A model generated the notes under the pieces. That model ran no database searches. It had not been told where the DNA came from and was given only the letters and a program-made list of their open reading frames with translations. A program made the position numbers and the translations under genes. A DNA stretch of 37,699 nt from Pseudomonas veronii (GTDB lineage Bacteria > Pseudomonadota > Gammaproteobacteria > Pseudomonadales > Pseudomonadaceae). This document shows, piece after piece, positions 1 to 8,610 of this stretch. The DNA is taken from positions 1-37,699 of the forward strand of contig NZ_JYLL01000048.1 of assembly GCF_001439695.1 (NCBI RefSeq). The letters run 5' to 3'. Position 1 is the stretch's first letter; every line of letters begins with the position of its first letter.

Positions 1-120
1 CATGTACCTATGTAACTATCCACTGGGTAGGCTAGACAGCGGTGCAAGCCGGCTGTCCAGCACCCAGAAACGTAAAGGATGTCCCCGGTCTCGTTTGTAA
101 AGGATGTCTCCGTCTGTACA
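1..120. mobile_element. Probable end of an insertion sequence, truncated by the window edge
   Basis: Two near-identical units beginning GTAAAGGATGTCyCCG lie at 72-87 and 97-112 with a 25-bp period, and the block ends in TGTACA at 115-120. Repeated transposase-binding units close to a TGT... terminus are typical of IS21-like and some IS481-like elements. Immediately to the right, 121-155 resembles the spacer of a REPIN, which suggests insertion into a REP. No transposase is visible because the element runs off the window. A minus-strand ATG at 3-1, preceded by an AGG, could be the start of its first gene. The family assignment is inference. Confidence 0.5.
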
Positions 121-155
121 CCCCGATAGCGGTGCATCAGTCACTGCATGAGTAC
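121..155. repeat. REPIN remnant next to the IS end
   Basis: The stretch starting CCCCGATAGCGGTGCATCAG closely matches the interior of the intact REPINs at 17515-17601 and 22665-22766 (CCCCGAT, GCGGTGGATCAGTCATGCATG) but lacks the GTGGGAGGGGGCTTG half. That half should lie to the left and is replaced by the IS end at 120. Confidence 0.55.
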
Positions 156-185
156 CTGAACCACTGAAGTGCGCCCCATTGATGG

Positions 186-2705
186 TCAGACCAGCTCTCG
201 GGCGAGGAACGGCGCGGTGCGGCTTTTCTTGCTCTTCGCCACCTGTCGCGGCGTGCCGCTGGCAACCACCTTGCCGCCCAGGTCCCCAGCGCCCGGCCCG
301 ATATCGATCACCCAGTCACTCTGGGCCACCACGCGCATTTCATGCTCCACCACAACCACCGTATGCCCGGCGTCGACCAGATGGTTCAACTGGCGGAGCA
401 AGCGGTCCACATCCCGTGGGTGCAGGCCGGTCGTCGGCTCGTCCAGCACATACAAGGTGGCGCCCCGGGCATTGCGTTGCAGTTCGGTGGCCAGCTTGAT
501 GCGCTGCGCTTCGCCCCCGGACAGTTCCGTCGCCGGTTGGCCGAGGCGCAGATAGCCCAGGCCGATGTCGCGCAGCACCAGCAACGACCGCAGCACCCCC
601 GGCTGCTCGGCAAACACCTCCACCGCCTGCTCGACGGTCAAGCCGAGCACTTGGGCAATGTTCAAACCTTGCCATTGGATCGCCAGGGTCTCGGGGTTGT
701 AGCGCGCCCCGTGGCAAGTCGGGCACGGCGCATACACGCTGGGCATGAACAGCAACTCAACGCTGACGAACCCTTCGCCCTCGCAATTCGCGCAGCGGCC
801 CTTGGCGACATTGAAAGAAAACTGCCCCGCATCGTAATCGCGCTGCTTTGCGGCCGCTGTGGCAGCGAACAGTTTGCGCACGTTGTCGAACAGCCCGGTG
901 TAGGTCGCCAGGTTGGAGCGCGGGGTGCGGCCGATGGGTTTCTGGTCCACCTGCACCAGCCGGTGAATCCGTTCCAGCCCGGCGCTGATGCACCCGCCGC
1001 TGGTGGGCGGGGCATCGTCTTCCAGGCTCGGTTCGTCGTCGCTTTCCGGCACGCGGCCGAGGCCGCTGCCCACCAACTCCAGCAGCGCCTGGCTGACCAG
1101 GCTGGATTTGCCCGAGCCGGAAATACCGGTCACCGCAGTGAAGCAACCCAGCGGGAAATCGACACTCAAATCCTTGAGATTATTACGTGTGACGCCCTCC
1201 AGGCTCAGCCAGCCGGTCGGTTCGCGGCGCCGGGGATTGGCCGGGCGCCGTTCGGCAAACAGGTACTCACGGGTCTGCGACGCTTCAACCTGCGCCAAAC
1301 CCGCCGGCGGTCCGCTGTACAGCACTTGCCCGCCGTGTTCACCGGCCGCCGGGCCGACGTCGATCAGCCAGTCGGCGCGGCGCATGGTTTCCAGGTCGTG
1401 CTCCACCACAAACAACGAATTGCCGGCGGCTTTCAAACGCGCCAGCGCAGTGAACAGCGCTTCGCCATCCGCCGGGTGCAGCCCCGCCGACGGCTCATCC
1501 AGCACATAGATCACGCCGAACAACTGCGAGCCCAGTTGCGTAGCCAGGCGCAAGCGCTGCAACTCGCCGGACGACAAGGTCGGCGTGCTGCGCTCCAGGG
1601 ACAGATAGCCCAGCCCCAGCTCGGTCAGGGTGCTGACCCGTTCGAGCAGATCCTCGGCGATGCGCTGGGCGGCCAGGCGCTTTTCCAGCGACAGTTTCAT
1701 CGTGTCCTGCCCCGCCGCCACCGGCCGCAGCAGCTCGGCCAATTGAGTCAGCGACAGTTGCGAGAGTTCGCCGATGTCCACCCCGGCAAACTTCACCGAC
1801 AACGCCGCCTGGGTCAGCCGCTTGCCGTCGCACAACGGGCAGGCGCTGCCCTGCATGAACTGCGCGACACGCTTTTTCATCAGCGCACTTTGGGTGTGGC
1901 TGAAGGTGTGCAGGATATAGCGCCGCGCGCCGCTGAACGTGCCCTGGTAGCTCGGCTCCAGCTTGCGTTTCAGCGCCTCGCGGGTCTGCTCCGGGGTGAA
2001 ACCGGCGTACACCGGCACGGTCGGGGTTTCTTCGGTAAACAGGATCCAGTCGCGCTGCTTTTTCGGCAAATCACGCCACGGGATGTCGACGTCATAGCCC
2101 AGGGTCACCAGGATGTCGCGCAGGTTCTGGCCTTGCCACGCCAAGGGCCAGGACGCGACCGCACGCTGGCGGATGGTCAGCGAGGGATCGGGTACCATCA
2201 GCGCCTCGGTCACCTCATACACGCGGCCCAGTCCGTGGCATTGCGGGCAGGCGCCCTGGGGCAGGTTCGGCGAAAAGTCCTCGGCATACAGCATCGCCTG
2301 CCCCGGCGGATAACTGCCGGCGCGCGAATAGAGCATGCGGATCAGGCTGGACAACGTCGTGACACTGCCCACCGACGAACGCGCACTCGGCGTGCCGCGC
2401 TGTTGTTGCAGGGCCACGGCAGGCGGCAGGCCTTCGATGGAGTCCACATCGGGCACGCCGACCTGATCGATCAGGCGTCGCGCATAGGGCGCCACCGATT
2501 CGAAATAGCGCCGCTGGGCCTCGGCATACACCGTGGAAAAAGCCAGGGACGACTTGCCGGAACCCGACACGCCGGTAAACACCACCAGGGCATCCCGTGG
2601 GATATCCACATCGACGTTACGCAGGTTATGTTCGCGAGCGCCGCGAACCCGGACGAACCCAAGGTGTTGGGTGGTGATCTGAGGGATGTTGCGCGATGAA
2701 GTCAT
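186..2705 (-). CDS. UvrA-family ABC ATPase, short UvrA2 type
   Basis: This is an 839-aa UvrA-like DNA damage recognition ATPase. It has two ABC modules: Walker A GVSGSGKSS near residue 45 and GISGSGKSS near residue 530. Signature motifs are LSSGELQRL and LSGGEAQRI, each followed by a LDEP Walker B. CxxC zinc-finger pairs are visible (CPQC, CPLC; CANC, CPTC). It is about 100 residues shorter than housekeeping UvrA (about 940 aa), as in UvrA2 proteins that lack the UvrB-binding insertion. Those are linked to tolerance of DNA-binding drugs. ATG at 2705 is preferred over the upstream TTG because AAGG lies about 6 nt before it. It lies downstream of the SOS mutasome operon with its own likely promoter, so a DNA-damage role is plausible. 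The general excision gene uvrA is expected elsewhere. Confidence 0.9.
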   Translation of the reverse strand: MTSSRNIPQITTQHLGFVRVRGAREHNLRNVDVDIPRDALVVFTGVSGSGKSSLAFSTVYAEAQRRYFESVAPYARRLIDQVGVPDVDSIEGLPPAVALQQQRGTPSARSSVGSVTTLSSLIRMLYSRAGSYPPGQAMLYAEDFSPNLPQGACPQCHGLGRVYEVTEALMVPDPSLTIRQRAVASWPLAWQGQNLRDILVTLGYDVDIPWRDLPKKQRDWILFTEETPTVPVYAGFTPEQTREALKRKLEPSYQGTFSGARRYILHTFSHTQSALMKKRVAQFMQGSACPLCDGKRLTQAALSVKFAGVDIGELSQLSLTQLAELLRPVAAGQDTMKLSLEKRLAAQRIAEDLLERVSTLTELGLGYLSLERSTPTLSSGELQRLRLATQLGSQLFGVIYVLDEPSAGLHPADGEALFTALARLKAAGNSLFVVEHDLETMRRADWLIDVGPAAGEHGGQVLYSGPPAGLAQVEASQTREYLFAERRPANPRRREPTGWLSLEGVTRNNLKDLSVDFPLGCFTAVTGISGSGKSSLVSQALLELVGSGLGRVPESDDEPSLEDDAPPTSGGCISAGLERIHRLVQVDQKPIGRTPRSNLATYTGLFDNVRKLFAATAAAKQRDYDAGQFSFNVAKGRCANCEGEGFVSVELLFMPSVYAPCPTCHGARYNPETLAIQWQGLNIAQVLGLTVEQAVEVFAEQPGVLRSLLVLRDIGLGYLRLGQPATELSGGEAQRIKLATELQRNARGATLYVLDEPTTGLHPRDVDRLLRQLNHLVDAGHTVVVVEHEMRVVAQSDWVIDIGPGAGDLGGKVVASGTPRQVAKSKKSRTAPFLARELV

Positions 2706-2707
2706 GG

Positions 2708-2821
2708 TCAACCTTGTGGCGCGGCAAGCACGCGGCGCACCCGATGCGTCTGGGTTTCGGGGTTATAGGGCTTGCTCAGCAGATGAATGTCGGGCTCAGC
2801 AGGTGCGGGATTTCGTTTCAT
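2708..2821 (-). CDS. Possible 37-aa leader ORF upstream of the UvrA2 gene
   Basis: An ATG-started frame of 37 codons ends in TGA two bases before the UvrA2 ATG (GGTTGACCATG), an arrangement compatible with translational coupling. The peptide is Pro/Arg-rich with no recognised domain. No good Shine-Dalgarno precedes it, and the best promoter would start transcription just inside its ATG. It may not be translated and I do not recognise it. Confidence 0.25.
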   Translation of the reverse strand: MKRNPAPAEPDIHLLSKPYNPETQTHRVRRVLAAPQG

Positions 2822-2823
2822 TG

Positions 2824-2853
2824 CATATAGCTTATCCACGCAGGCCGGGGCAA
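2824..2853 (-). promoter_or_regulatory. Candidate promoter for the UvrA2 gene
   Basis: On the minus strand, TTGCCC (2848-2853) and TATATG (2824-2829) are separated by 18 bp, a reasonable sigma70 match. Transcription would begin around 2817, giving a leader of about 110 nt before the UvrA2 ATG. The promoter lies just past the dnaE2 stop, so uvrA2 probably has its own start in addition to any read-through. Confidence 0.4.
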
Positions 2854-2859
2854 CTGCGC

Positions 2860-5800
2860 TCAGTGAAAATCCCGGCTGCGCACAGCGATGCCTTGCAGCA
2901 ACGGCGACAGGTCGGTGAGGCGCCCAGCGATCAGGTGCCGCACCTCGCCCACCGCCTCCCAGCGCCCGTCCACCTTGAGCAGGCGCGAGCCGACCAGGGC
3001 CTGGCGCTGACGTTCTGCCAGGTCGCGCCAGACCACCACATTCAGGTTGCCGAATTCATCCTCCAATGTGACAAAGGTCACACCGCTGGCGGTGCCGGGG
3101 CGCTGGCGACCGGTCACCAGGCCGGCGACGCTGACAGTGCGGCCATGCTCCACCGCCATCAGCTCACGGGAACTGCGGCAGCGCCGTTTGCGCAATTCAT
3201 CGCGCAACAACGCCAATGGATGCGGGCCCAGGGTGGTGCCGAGCGTGGCGTAATCGGCCTGCAGGTCTTCGCCCACCGTGGGTGTCGGCAACTCCACCCG
3301 CGCTTCGTCGGGGCTGGGCAGGCCGGCGAACAGCCCGAGTTGTTTGTGTACCCCCGCCACTTCCCAGCGCGCCGTGTGCCGGTTGCCGGCCAACGCCCGC
3401 AAGGCTCCGGCATCCGCCAGCAAGGCTTGGGCGCGGGGATCCAGCCCGGCGCGTCGGTCGAGGTCGGCAATGTCGCTGAATGCACGGTGCTCGCGCACCG
3501 CTTCGATACGCCGCCCATCCTCTTCGCGAAACCCCGCGATCATGCGCAACCCCAGGCGAATCGCCGGTTGCGCGCCGGTGATGGGTTCCAGGCTGCAATC
3601 CCAGTCACTGGCCTGCACGTCCACCGGGCGGATCTGCAAACGATGGCGCCGCGCGTCCTGCAGGATCTGGTCCGGGCTGTAGAACCCCATGGGCCAACTG
3701 TTGATCAACGCACAGGCGAAGGCCGCCGGTTCATGGCATTTGAGCCAGCAACTGGCGTAGGTCAACAAGGCAAAACTGGCGGCGTGGGATTCCGGGAAGC
3801 CATAGCTGCCAAAACCCTTGATCTGCTCGAAGATCTGCGCGGCGAAGGCTTCGCTGTAGCCGTTTTTGAGCATGCCGGTGCGCAAGCGTTGCTGGTGCGG
3901 TTCAAGGCCGCCGTGACGCTTCCAGGCCGCCATGGAACGGCGCAACTGATCAGCTTCGCCAGGGCTGTAATCGGCAGCAACCATGGCGATCTGCATCACC
4001 TGTTCCTGGAACAACGGCACGCCGAGGGTGCGTTCGAGCACCGCTTCAAGCTGCGGCGACGGATAGGTGGTGGGCTCCTCTTTGTTCCGCCGCCGCAGGT
4101 ACGGATGCACCATGCCGCCCTGGATCGGCCCCGGGCGCACGATGGCGACTTCAATCACCAGGTCGTAAAAGGTCTGCGGCTTGAGCCTGGGCAACATCGA
4201 CATCTGCGCCCGCGACTCGATCTGGAACACGCCGAGGGTGTCGGCCTTGCTGATCATTGCGTAGGTGGCCGGGTCTTCCTTGGGGATCGTCGCCAGGCAC
4301 AGGTCGTGGCCACGGTGGCGACGCAGCAGGTCGAAACAGCGGCGGATCGCGCTGAGCATGCCCAGGGCGAGGATATCCACCTTGAGCAGGCCGACGGCGT
4401 CGAGGTCGTCCTTGTCCCACTGGATGATGGTGCGCTCGGCCATCGCCGCATTTTCCACCGGCACCAGGGTGTCCAGCGGGTGTTCGGAAATCACAAAGCC
4501 GCCGGGGTGCTGGGACAGGTGCCGGGGGAAGCCGATCAGTTGCTGGGTCAGCGCGAGTATGCGGCGCAGCACCGGGCTGTCGGGGTCGAAACCGCCCTCG
4601 CGCAGGCGTTCCAGGGGTGGCGCTTGGTCACTCCAGCGCCCGCAGCACTCGGCCAGGGCATTGACCTGGTCCGGCGGCAAACCCAGGGCCTTGGCCACAT
4701 CGCGCACCGCGCCGGCACCGTGGTAGCTGCTGACCACCGCCGTCAGTGCCGCACGGGTGCGGCCGTAGCGCTGGAACACGTATTGCAGCACCTCTTCGCG
4801 GCGTTCGTGTTCGAAGTCGACGTCGATGTCCGGCGGCTCGTTACGCTCCCGGGACAGGAAGCGCTCGAACAGCATGTTCATCAGGCTCGGGTTGATCTCG
4901 GTGATGCCCAAGGCAAAACACACCGCCGAGTTGGCCGCCGAACCCCGGCCCTGGCACAGGATCGAACGGCTGCGGGCAAAGCGCACGATGTCATGTACCG
5001 TGAGGAAATAGCTTTCATAGCCCAGCTCGCTGATCAGTTCCAACTCGCGGTCGATCTGCTGCCGGGTCTTGGCGTCGACCCCTTGCGGCCAGCGCCGGGC
5101 GATGCCTTCTTCGGTGACGGCGCGCAGCCAGGATCGGGCGTCATGGCCGGCGGGCACCAGCTCACGCGGATAGTGGTAGCGCAGTTGGCTGAGGTCGAAG
5201 GTACAACGGCGCGCGATGGCCAGGGTTTCGTCGAGCAACGACGGCGGATATAACGCCTGTAACGCCGGCAGGCTGCGCAGATGCCGCTCGCCATTGGGAT
5301 GCAGGCGCGTGCCGGCTTCGGCCACCGGTACGTGATGGCGGATGGCGGTCATGGTGTCTTGCAGGGCGCGGCGGCCGCGGGCATGCATATGCACATCGCC
5401 GCAGGCCACCGCCGGGAGCTGCAGGCTGGCGGCCAGGGCCAGGCGTTGCTCCAGGTGACGCGCATCGTCCTGCCCGCAATGCAGATGCACCGCCAGCCAC
5501 AGGCGCTCGGCGAAGGTACGGCGCAGCCATTGGATCGAGGCCTGGGTGTCGCTGTCTTCGGCAATCCAGAGCGCCAACAGGCCGGGCAGCGGTTGGTCGA
5601 AGTCTTCTGGCAGCAGGCGATAACGGCCCTTCTCCGCCCGTCGTCGGGCCAGGGTGATCAAGCGGCACAGGTGCTGGTAGCCGCTGAGGTCTTCCACCAG
5701 CAGTAGCAGTTTCGGGCCGTTTTCGACGCGCATCTCACTGCCGATGATCAGCGGCAAACCCACCGCTTTCGCCGCCTGCCAGGCGCGCACGATGCCGGCC

Positions 5801-5931
5801 AGGGTGCATTCGTCAGTGATCGCCAGGGCGCTGTAGCCCTCGCGCTTGGCCCGCTCGAACAACTCCAGCGCCGTGGAGGCGCCGCGCTGGAAGCTGAAGT
5901 TGGACAGGCAATGCAGCTCGGCGTAACTCAT
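2860..5931 (-). CDS. dnaE2: Error-prone DNA polymerase DnaE2 (ImuC)
   Basis: This 1023-aa C-family DNA polymerase alpha subunit acts with ImuA and ImuB in SOS translesion synthesis. It has an N-terminal PHP domain starting YAELHCLSNFSF and the polymerase catalytic acidic motif PPDIDVDFEHE near residue 372. RGSAANSAVC and an OB-fold-like C-terminus (VAGLVTGRQRPGTASG) are also visible. Length fits the DnaE2 family and is shorter than replicative DnaE (about 1170 aa). The ATG at 5931 overlaps the imuB stop in an ATGA (5928-5931), so translation is likely coupled. The frame remains open upstream but that part lies inside imuB and has no family similarity. It is the last gene of the lexA2-imuA-imuB-dnaE2 operon. 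Confidence 0.95.
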   Translation of the reverse strand: MSYAELHCLSNFSFQRGASTALELFERAKREGYSALAITDECTLAGIVRAWQAAKAVGLPLIIGSEMRVENGPKLLLLVEDLSGYQHLCRLITLARRRAEKGRYRLLPEDFDQPLPGLLALWIAEDSDTQASIQWLRRTFAERLWLAVHLHCGQDDARHLEQRLALAASLQLPAVACGDVHMHARGRRALQDTMTAIRHHVPVAEAGTRLHPNGERHLRSLPALQALYPPSLLDETLAIARRCTFDLSQLRYHYPRELVPAGHDARSWLRAVTEEGIARRWPQGVDAKTRQQIDRELELISELGYESYFLTVHDIVRFARSRSILCQGRGSAANSAVCFALGITEINPSLMNMLFERFLSRERNEPPDIDVDFEHERREEVLQYVFQRYGRTRAALTAVVSSYHGAGAVRDVAKALGLPPDQVNALAECCGRWSDQAPPLERLREGGFDPDSPVLRRILALTQQLIGFPRHLSQHPGGFVISEHPLDTLVPVENAAMAERTIIQWDKDDLDAVGLLKVDILALGMLSAIRRCFDLLRRHRGHDLCLATIPKEDPATYAMISKADTLGVFQIESRAQMSMLPRLKPQTFYDLVIEVAIVRPGPIQGGMVHPYLRRRNKEEPTTYPSPQLEAVLERTLGVPLFQEQVMQIAMVAADYSPGEADQLRRSMAAWKRHGGLEPHQQRLRTGMLKNGYSEAFAAQIFEQIKGFGSYGFPESHAASFALLTYASCWLKCHEPAAFACALINSWPMGFYSPDQILQDARRHRLQIRPVDVQASDWDCSLEPITGAQPAIRLGLRMIAGFREEDGRRIEAVREHRAFSDIADLDRRAGLDPRAQALLADAGALRALAGNRHTARWEVAGVHKQLGLFAGLPSPDEARVELPTPTVGEDLQADYATLGTTLGPHPLALLRDELRKRRCRSSRELMAVEHGRTVSVAGLVTGRQRPGTASGVTFVTLEDEFGNLNVVVWRDLAERQRQALVGSRLLKVDGRWEAVGEVRHLIAGRLTDLSPLLQGIAVRSRDFH

Positions 5932-7343
5932 GCGAACCAGCCTTGCAGCCACAACCCGTCGCATTGCCCCACGGTGCGGTAGGCCCAGCCTTGCTGGCCG
6001 GCGCGGGTCTGGATCAGGTAATAGTCGCGGCGGATATCGGCGCCATCCCACCAGCCCGATTCGATGCGCTCCGGGCCCTTCAGGATCTGCACGCCCGCCT
6101 CGGCCAGCAAGGTCGGCTCGGCGAGCAGCCAGCCGGGACGTTGCACGTTGTTCAAAGTGGGGCACGGGTTTTTATCGGTCGCCGCTTGCCAGGCACATTC
6201 GGGGCGGTGGTCGGCGTGAAAGCGCAGGCCGTGTACCGCCTCATCGCCAAGCCGGGCGCGCAGGCGTTCGCGCAGTTGCGCCCAGGGCAGGGTCTGTTGC
6301 GGGCGGTCGTCGAACAGGTCCTGGCGTTGCGGCACGAACACCGGCAGGTCCTGGGCCACCAGGCGAACACCGCGCACGGGGGACGTCACTTGCACCTGCT
6401 CCAGACGCCCGCGGGCCAGTTCGAACAGCATCGGCGCTTCACGCTCGGCGCTGAGCAGGCCGACCGGGATCACGCTGTCGGGGGCCTGGGCGTGCTCCAG
6501 GTGCAGGGCGAAACGCTGGACGCCACTGTCGCGGCCACAGAGGAAGGCGGACAGGTCGCCGGTCAGGCGGCGCAGCGGGAATAACAGGGCCTGGTGGGAT
6601 TGCACGTCGTAGTTCAGCTCGATGCGTACATCGAAGCGGTCCGGCGGCTGATAGAAGCCCAGCGCCAACGGCCGCTGCCCGCTCAGGGCATCCAGATGCT
6701 TGAGCAACGCCGCATCGAAGCGCCGCGCCAGTGTGTGCCGGGGCAACGCCTGCACCTGGGCCAGGCTGCGCAAGCCCATCCGCGACAAGGCGATAGCGGC
6801 CTGCGGGTCCAGGCCGGCGCGGTCGATGGGCAGTGGCGCCAAGGCCTGCATCAACGCGTGATCATCGGCCACGGCCAGGCCATCGTAGCGGTTCGCCAGA
6901 ACCCGCGCCGCCGCCGGGTTGGGCGCGGCGACGATGCGATGACGAAAGCCCAGCTCGCTCAGCTCTTTGCGCAGGCGGGCCTCGAAGCGCGGCCAGGGCC
7001 CGAACAGGCCCAGGCTCGACTCGATCTCAAACAGCAATGCGCGCGGGTAAAACACGCTGACCTGGGAACTGAACTGGTAGGCCCAGGCCGCCAGAAACTG
7101 CTGCCAGCGTTCGATCTCCACGGGGTCGTATTCGGCGCAGGCAAAGGTTTTGACCAGCGCATGCGCCGCCGTCAGCGATTGACCGGAGCGCAGGCCCAAG
7201 GCGTGCGCGGCCGCGTTGACGGTTTGCAGGACGCGCCGCTGCGGCGTGCCGGCCAGCAGCGCCAGCGGCTCGTGCGGCGTCGGATGCATACGCTGCACCG
7301 CGTCCAGCGCCAATTGCGGGAAGACAATACACACCCAGCGCAT
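5928..7343 (-). CDS. imuB: Mutasome Y-family polymerase-like protein ImuB
   Basis: A 471-aa catalytically dead Y-family DNA polymerase homologue that links DnaE2 and ImuA to the sliding clamp. The N-terminus MRWVCIVFPQLALD lacks the DxDxFF acidic motif of active DinB-type polymerases, as expected for ImuB. A helix-hairpin-helix-like stretch (LSRMGLRSLAQVQALPRHTL) follows at about residues 190-215. The C-terminal WWDGADIRRDYYL is a conserved ImuB feature. The start at 7343 leaves 7 bp after the imuA stop. The open frame upstream of it is antisense-like sequence within imuA and was excluded. Lies between imuA and dnaE2 in the SOS operon. Confidence 0.93.
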   Translation of the reverse strand: MRWVCIVFPQLALDAVQRMHPTPHEPLALLAGTPQRRVLQTVNAAAHALGLRSGQSLTAAHALVKTFACAEYDPVEIERWQQFLAAWAYQFSSQVSVFYPRALLFEIESSLGLFGPWPRFEARLRKELSELGFRHRIVAAPNPAAARVLANRYDGLAVADDHALMQALAPLPIDRAGLDPQAAIALSRMGLRSLAQVQALPRHTLARRFDAALLKHLDALSGQRPLALGFYQPPDRFDVRIELNYDVQSHQALLFPLRRLTGDLSAFLCGRDSGVQRFALHLEHAQAPDSVIPVGLLSAEREAPMLFELARGRLEQVQVTSPVRGVRLVAQDLPVFVPQRQDLFDDRPQQTLPWAQLRERLRARLGDEAVHGLRFHADHRPECAWQAATDKNPCPTLNNVQRPGWLLAEPTLLAEAGVQILKGPERIESGWWDGADIRRDYYLIQTRAGQQGWAYRTVGQCDGLWLQGWFA

Positions 7344-7350
7344 GCCAACC

Positions 7351-7965
7351 TCAGTACCCGGCCAGCGCAATCGGCGCCGGGTGGGCCAGCCCGCCCCGGC
7401 ACTTGAGCACCCGCACTTGCGCGGGCCGGGCGTCGACCGCCAGGCGCAGAGCGGCCGGCGAGGCGTTGAGCGCGTCACTCAGGGCGCGCCAGGCAAACGC
7501 CAGGGTCTGCCCGGTTTCCGCCGCCACCTGCAAGCGCCGCAAGGCACGATCATCGGCCTTGCGCGGCCAGCACAACACCGCACCGCAACTGCCCGAACGC
7601 AGGCACTGCTCGACCGCCCACAACGCATCCCGCTCCTCGGCCCGGACCACCGTGAGCTGACGCAAATCCACCCCGGCGTTCTGCCAGGCGTGGGGGTACG
7701 GCGTGTAGGGCGGCGCCACCAGCACTATGCGCTCTCCCGCCGCCGACAAACGCGCCAGGGTCGGCAACACCAGTTGCAGTTCGCCCACGCCGTCCTTGGC
7801 CATGAGGATTTCGCTGAGGGCCGACTCCGGCCAGCCGCCCGTGGGCAGCACCGCATCCAGCGCCGCCAGCCCCGTGGGGTGGACACTGGCCGGTGGCGCG
7901 GCGGGCCGGCCCTTCCACACGCGCCCGCCATTGAACAGCGCGTCCAGGGCAACGACGGCGCCCAT
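7351..7965 (-). CDS. imuA: Translesion synthesis accessory protein ImuA
   Basis: A 204-aa ImuA/SulA-like protein with a RecA-type fold in its family. Typical ImuA landmarks are the N-terminal GLAALDAVLPTGGWPESALS, a degenerate nucleotide-binding loop near AKDGVGE, and IVLVAPPYTPYPHAWQNAGV. It works with ImuB and DnaE2 in damage-induced mutagenesis. The ATG at 7965 shares one base with the lexA2 stop (TGATG), implying translational coupling. Confidence 0.9.
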   Translation of the reverse strand: MGAVVALDALFNGGRVWKGRPAAPPASVHPTGLAALDAVLPTGGWPESALSEILMAKDGVGELQLVLPTLARLSAAGERIVLVAPPYTPYPHAWQNAGVDLRQLTVVRAEERDALWAVEQCLRSGSCGAVLCWPRKADDRALRRLQVAAETGQTLAFAWRALSDALNASPAALRLAVDARPAQVRVLKCRGGLAHPAPIALAGY

Positions 7966-8573
7966 CAGCCTTGCCTCACCAGGCCGCAGAACACGCCTTC
8001 GATGGCCAGGTCCTGATCGGGCCCGACCACGATGGGTTGATACGCGGGGTTGCGCGGCAGCAGCCGCACGCTGTCGCCATTGCGTTCGAAACGCTTGATG
8101 GTGACTTCACCGTCCAGGCGCGCCACCACAATCTGCCCGTTCACGGCTTCGGCACTGCGGCGCACGCCCACCAAATCGCCGTCGAGGATGCCGTCTTCGA
8201 TCATTGAGTCGCCCTGCACCCGCAACAGATAGTCCGGGGTTTTCGCGAAAGTGGCCGGGTCGAGTTGCAGGCGGCTGTGGACTTCGGCATCGGCGCCGAT
8301 GGGCAAACCGGCGGCGACACGGCCCAGGATCGGGACGTCCAGCCATTCGGGCCGCGCTGGCGGGTTGAGCAGGCGAATGCCACGGGCCTGGTTGGGGTTG
8401 ACTTCGATGAAGCCGGCTTCGGTCAGGGCCACAACGTGTTTACGGGCGACGCTGCGGGAGGCGAAGCCGAATGCCTCGGCGATCTCGGCGAGGCTGGGGG
8501 ATTGGCCTTGTTGCGCGATGCGGTCGCGGATGAAGGTCAGGATGGCGGTGCGGCGGGGGGTTAGGGTTGTCAT
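7965..8573 (-). CDS. lexA2: SOS repressor LexA2, self-cleaving
   Basis: A LexA-family repressor of about 202 aa. It has an N-terminal winged helix (LAEIAEAFGFASRSVARKHV) and a C-terminal S24 peptidase domain. The Ala-Gly cleavage site is in GRVAAGLPIG, with catalytic Ser in GDSMIEDG and Lys in TIKRFER. It heads the imuA-imuB-dnaE2 operon and so is probably the second, pseudomonad-type LexA that represses this cassette. Two starts are possible. ATG at 8582 (adding MYS) has a weak AGAG before it. ATG at 8573 fits the predicted promoter, whose transcript would begin at about 8575. I list the shorter form with moderate certainty about the exact start. Confidence 0.92.
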   Translation of the reverse strand: MTTLTPRRTAILTFIRDRIAQQGQSPSLAEIAEAFGFASRSVARKHVVALTEAGFIEVNPNQARGIRLLNPPARPEWLDVPILGRVAAGLPIGADAEVHSRLQLDPATFAKTPDYLLRVQGDSMIEDGILDGDLVGVRRSAEAVNGQIVVARLDGEVTIKRFERNGDSVRLLPRNPAYQPIVVGPDQDLAIEGVFCGLVRQG

Positions 8574-8574
8574 G

Positions 8575-8590
8575 GAGTACATTTGTACTC
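8575..8590. promoter_or_regulatory. LexA2 operator (GTAC-N4-GTAC palindrome)
   Basis: GAGTACATTTGTACTC is a perfect 6-4-6 palindrome. It matches the GTAC-N4-GTRC type described for LexA2 of P. putida rather than the classical CTGT-N8-ACAG box. It covers the proposed -10 and both candidate start codons of lexA2, so repressor binding would block RNA polymerase directly. Confidence 0.8.
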
Positions 8591-8610
8591 TTGTGGGAAA
8601 TTTCTGACAA
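8582..8610 (-). promoter_or_regulatory. Promoter of the lexA2 operon
   Basis: On the minus strand, TTGTCA (8605-8610) and TACAAA (8582-8587) have 17-bp spacing. The -10 lies entirely within the LexA2 operator. The predicted start near 8575 would make the message almost leaderless for an ATG at 8573. Confidence 0.5.

Noticed and set aside
342..2699. Very long open frame on the plus strand opposite the UvrA2 gene
   Set aside because: High-GC shadow of a clear UvrA-family gene; Gln/Arg/Ala-rich translation without domains.
2686..5253. Long plus-strand frame opposite dnaE2
   Set aside because: Antisense shadow; no recognisable motif, while the minus strand has the DnaE2 catalytic residues.
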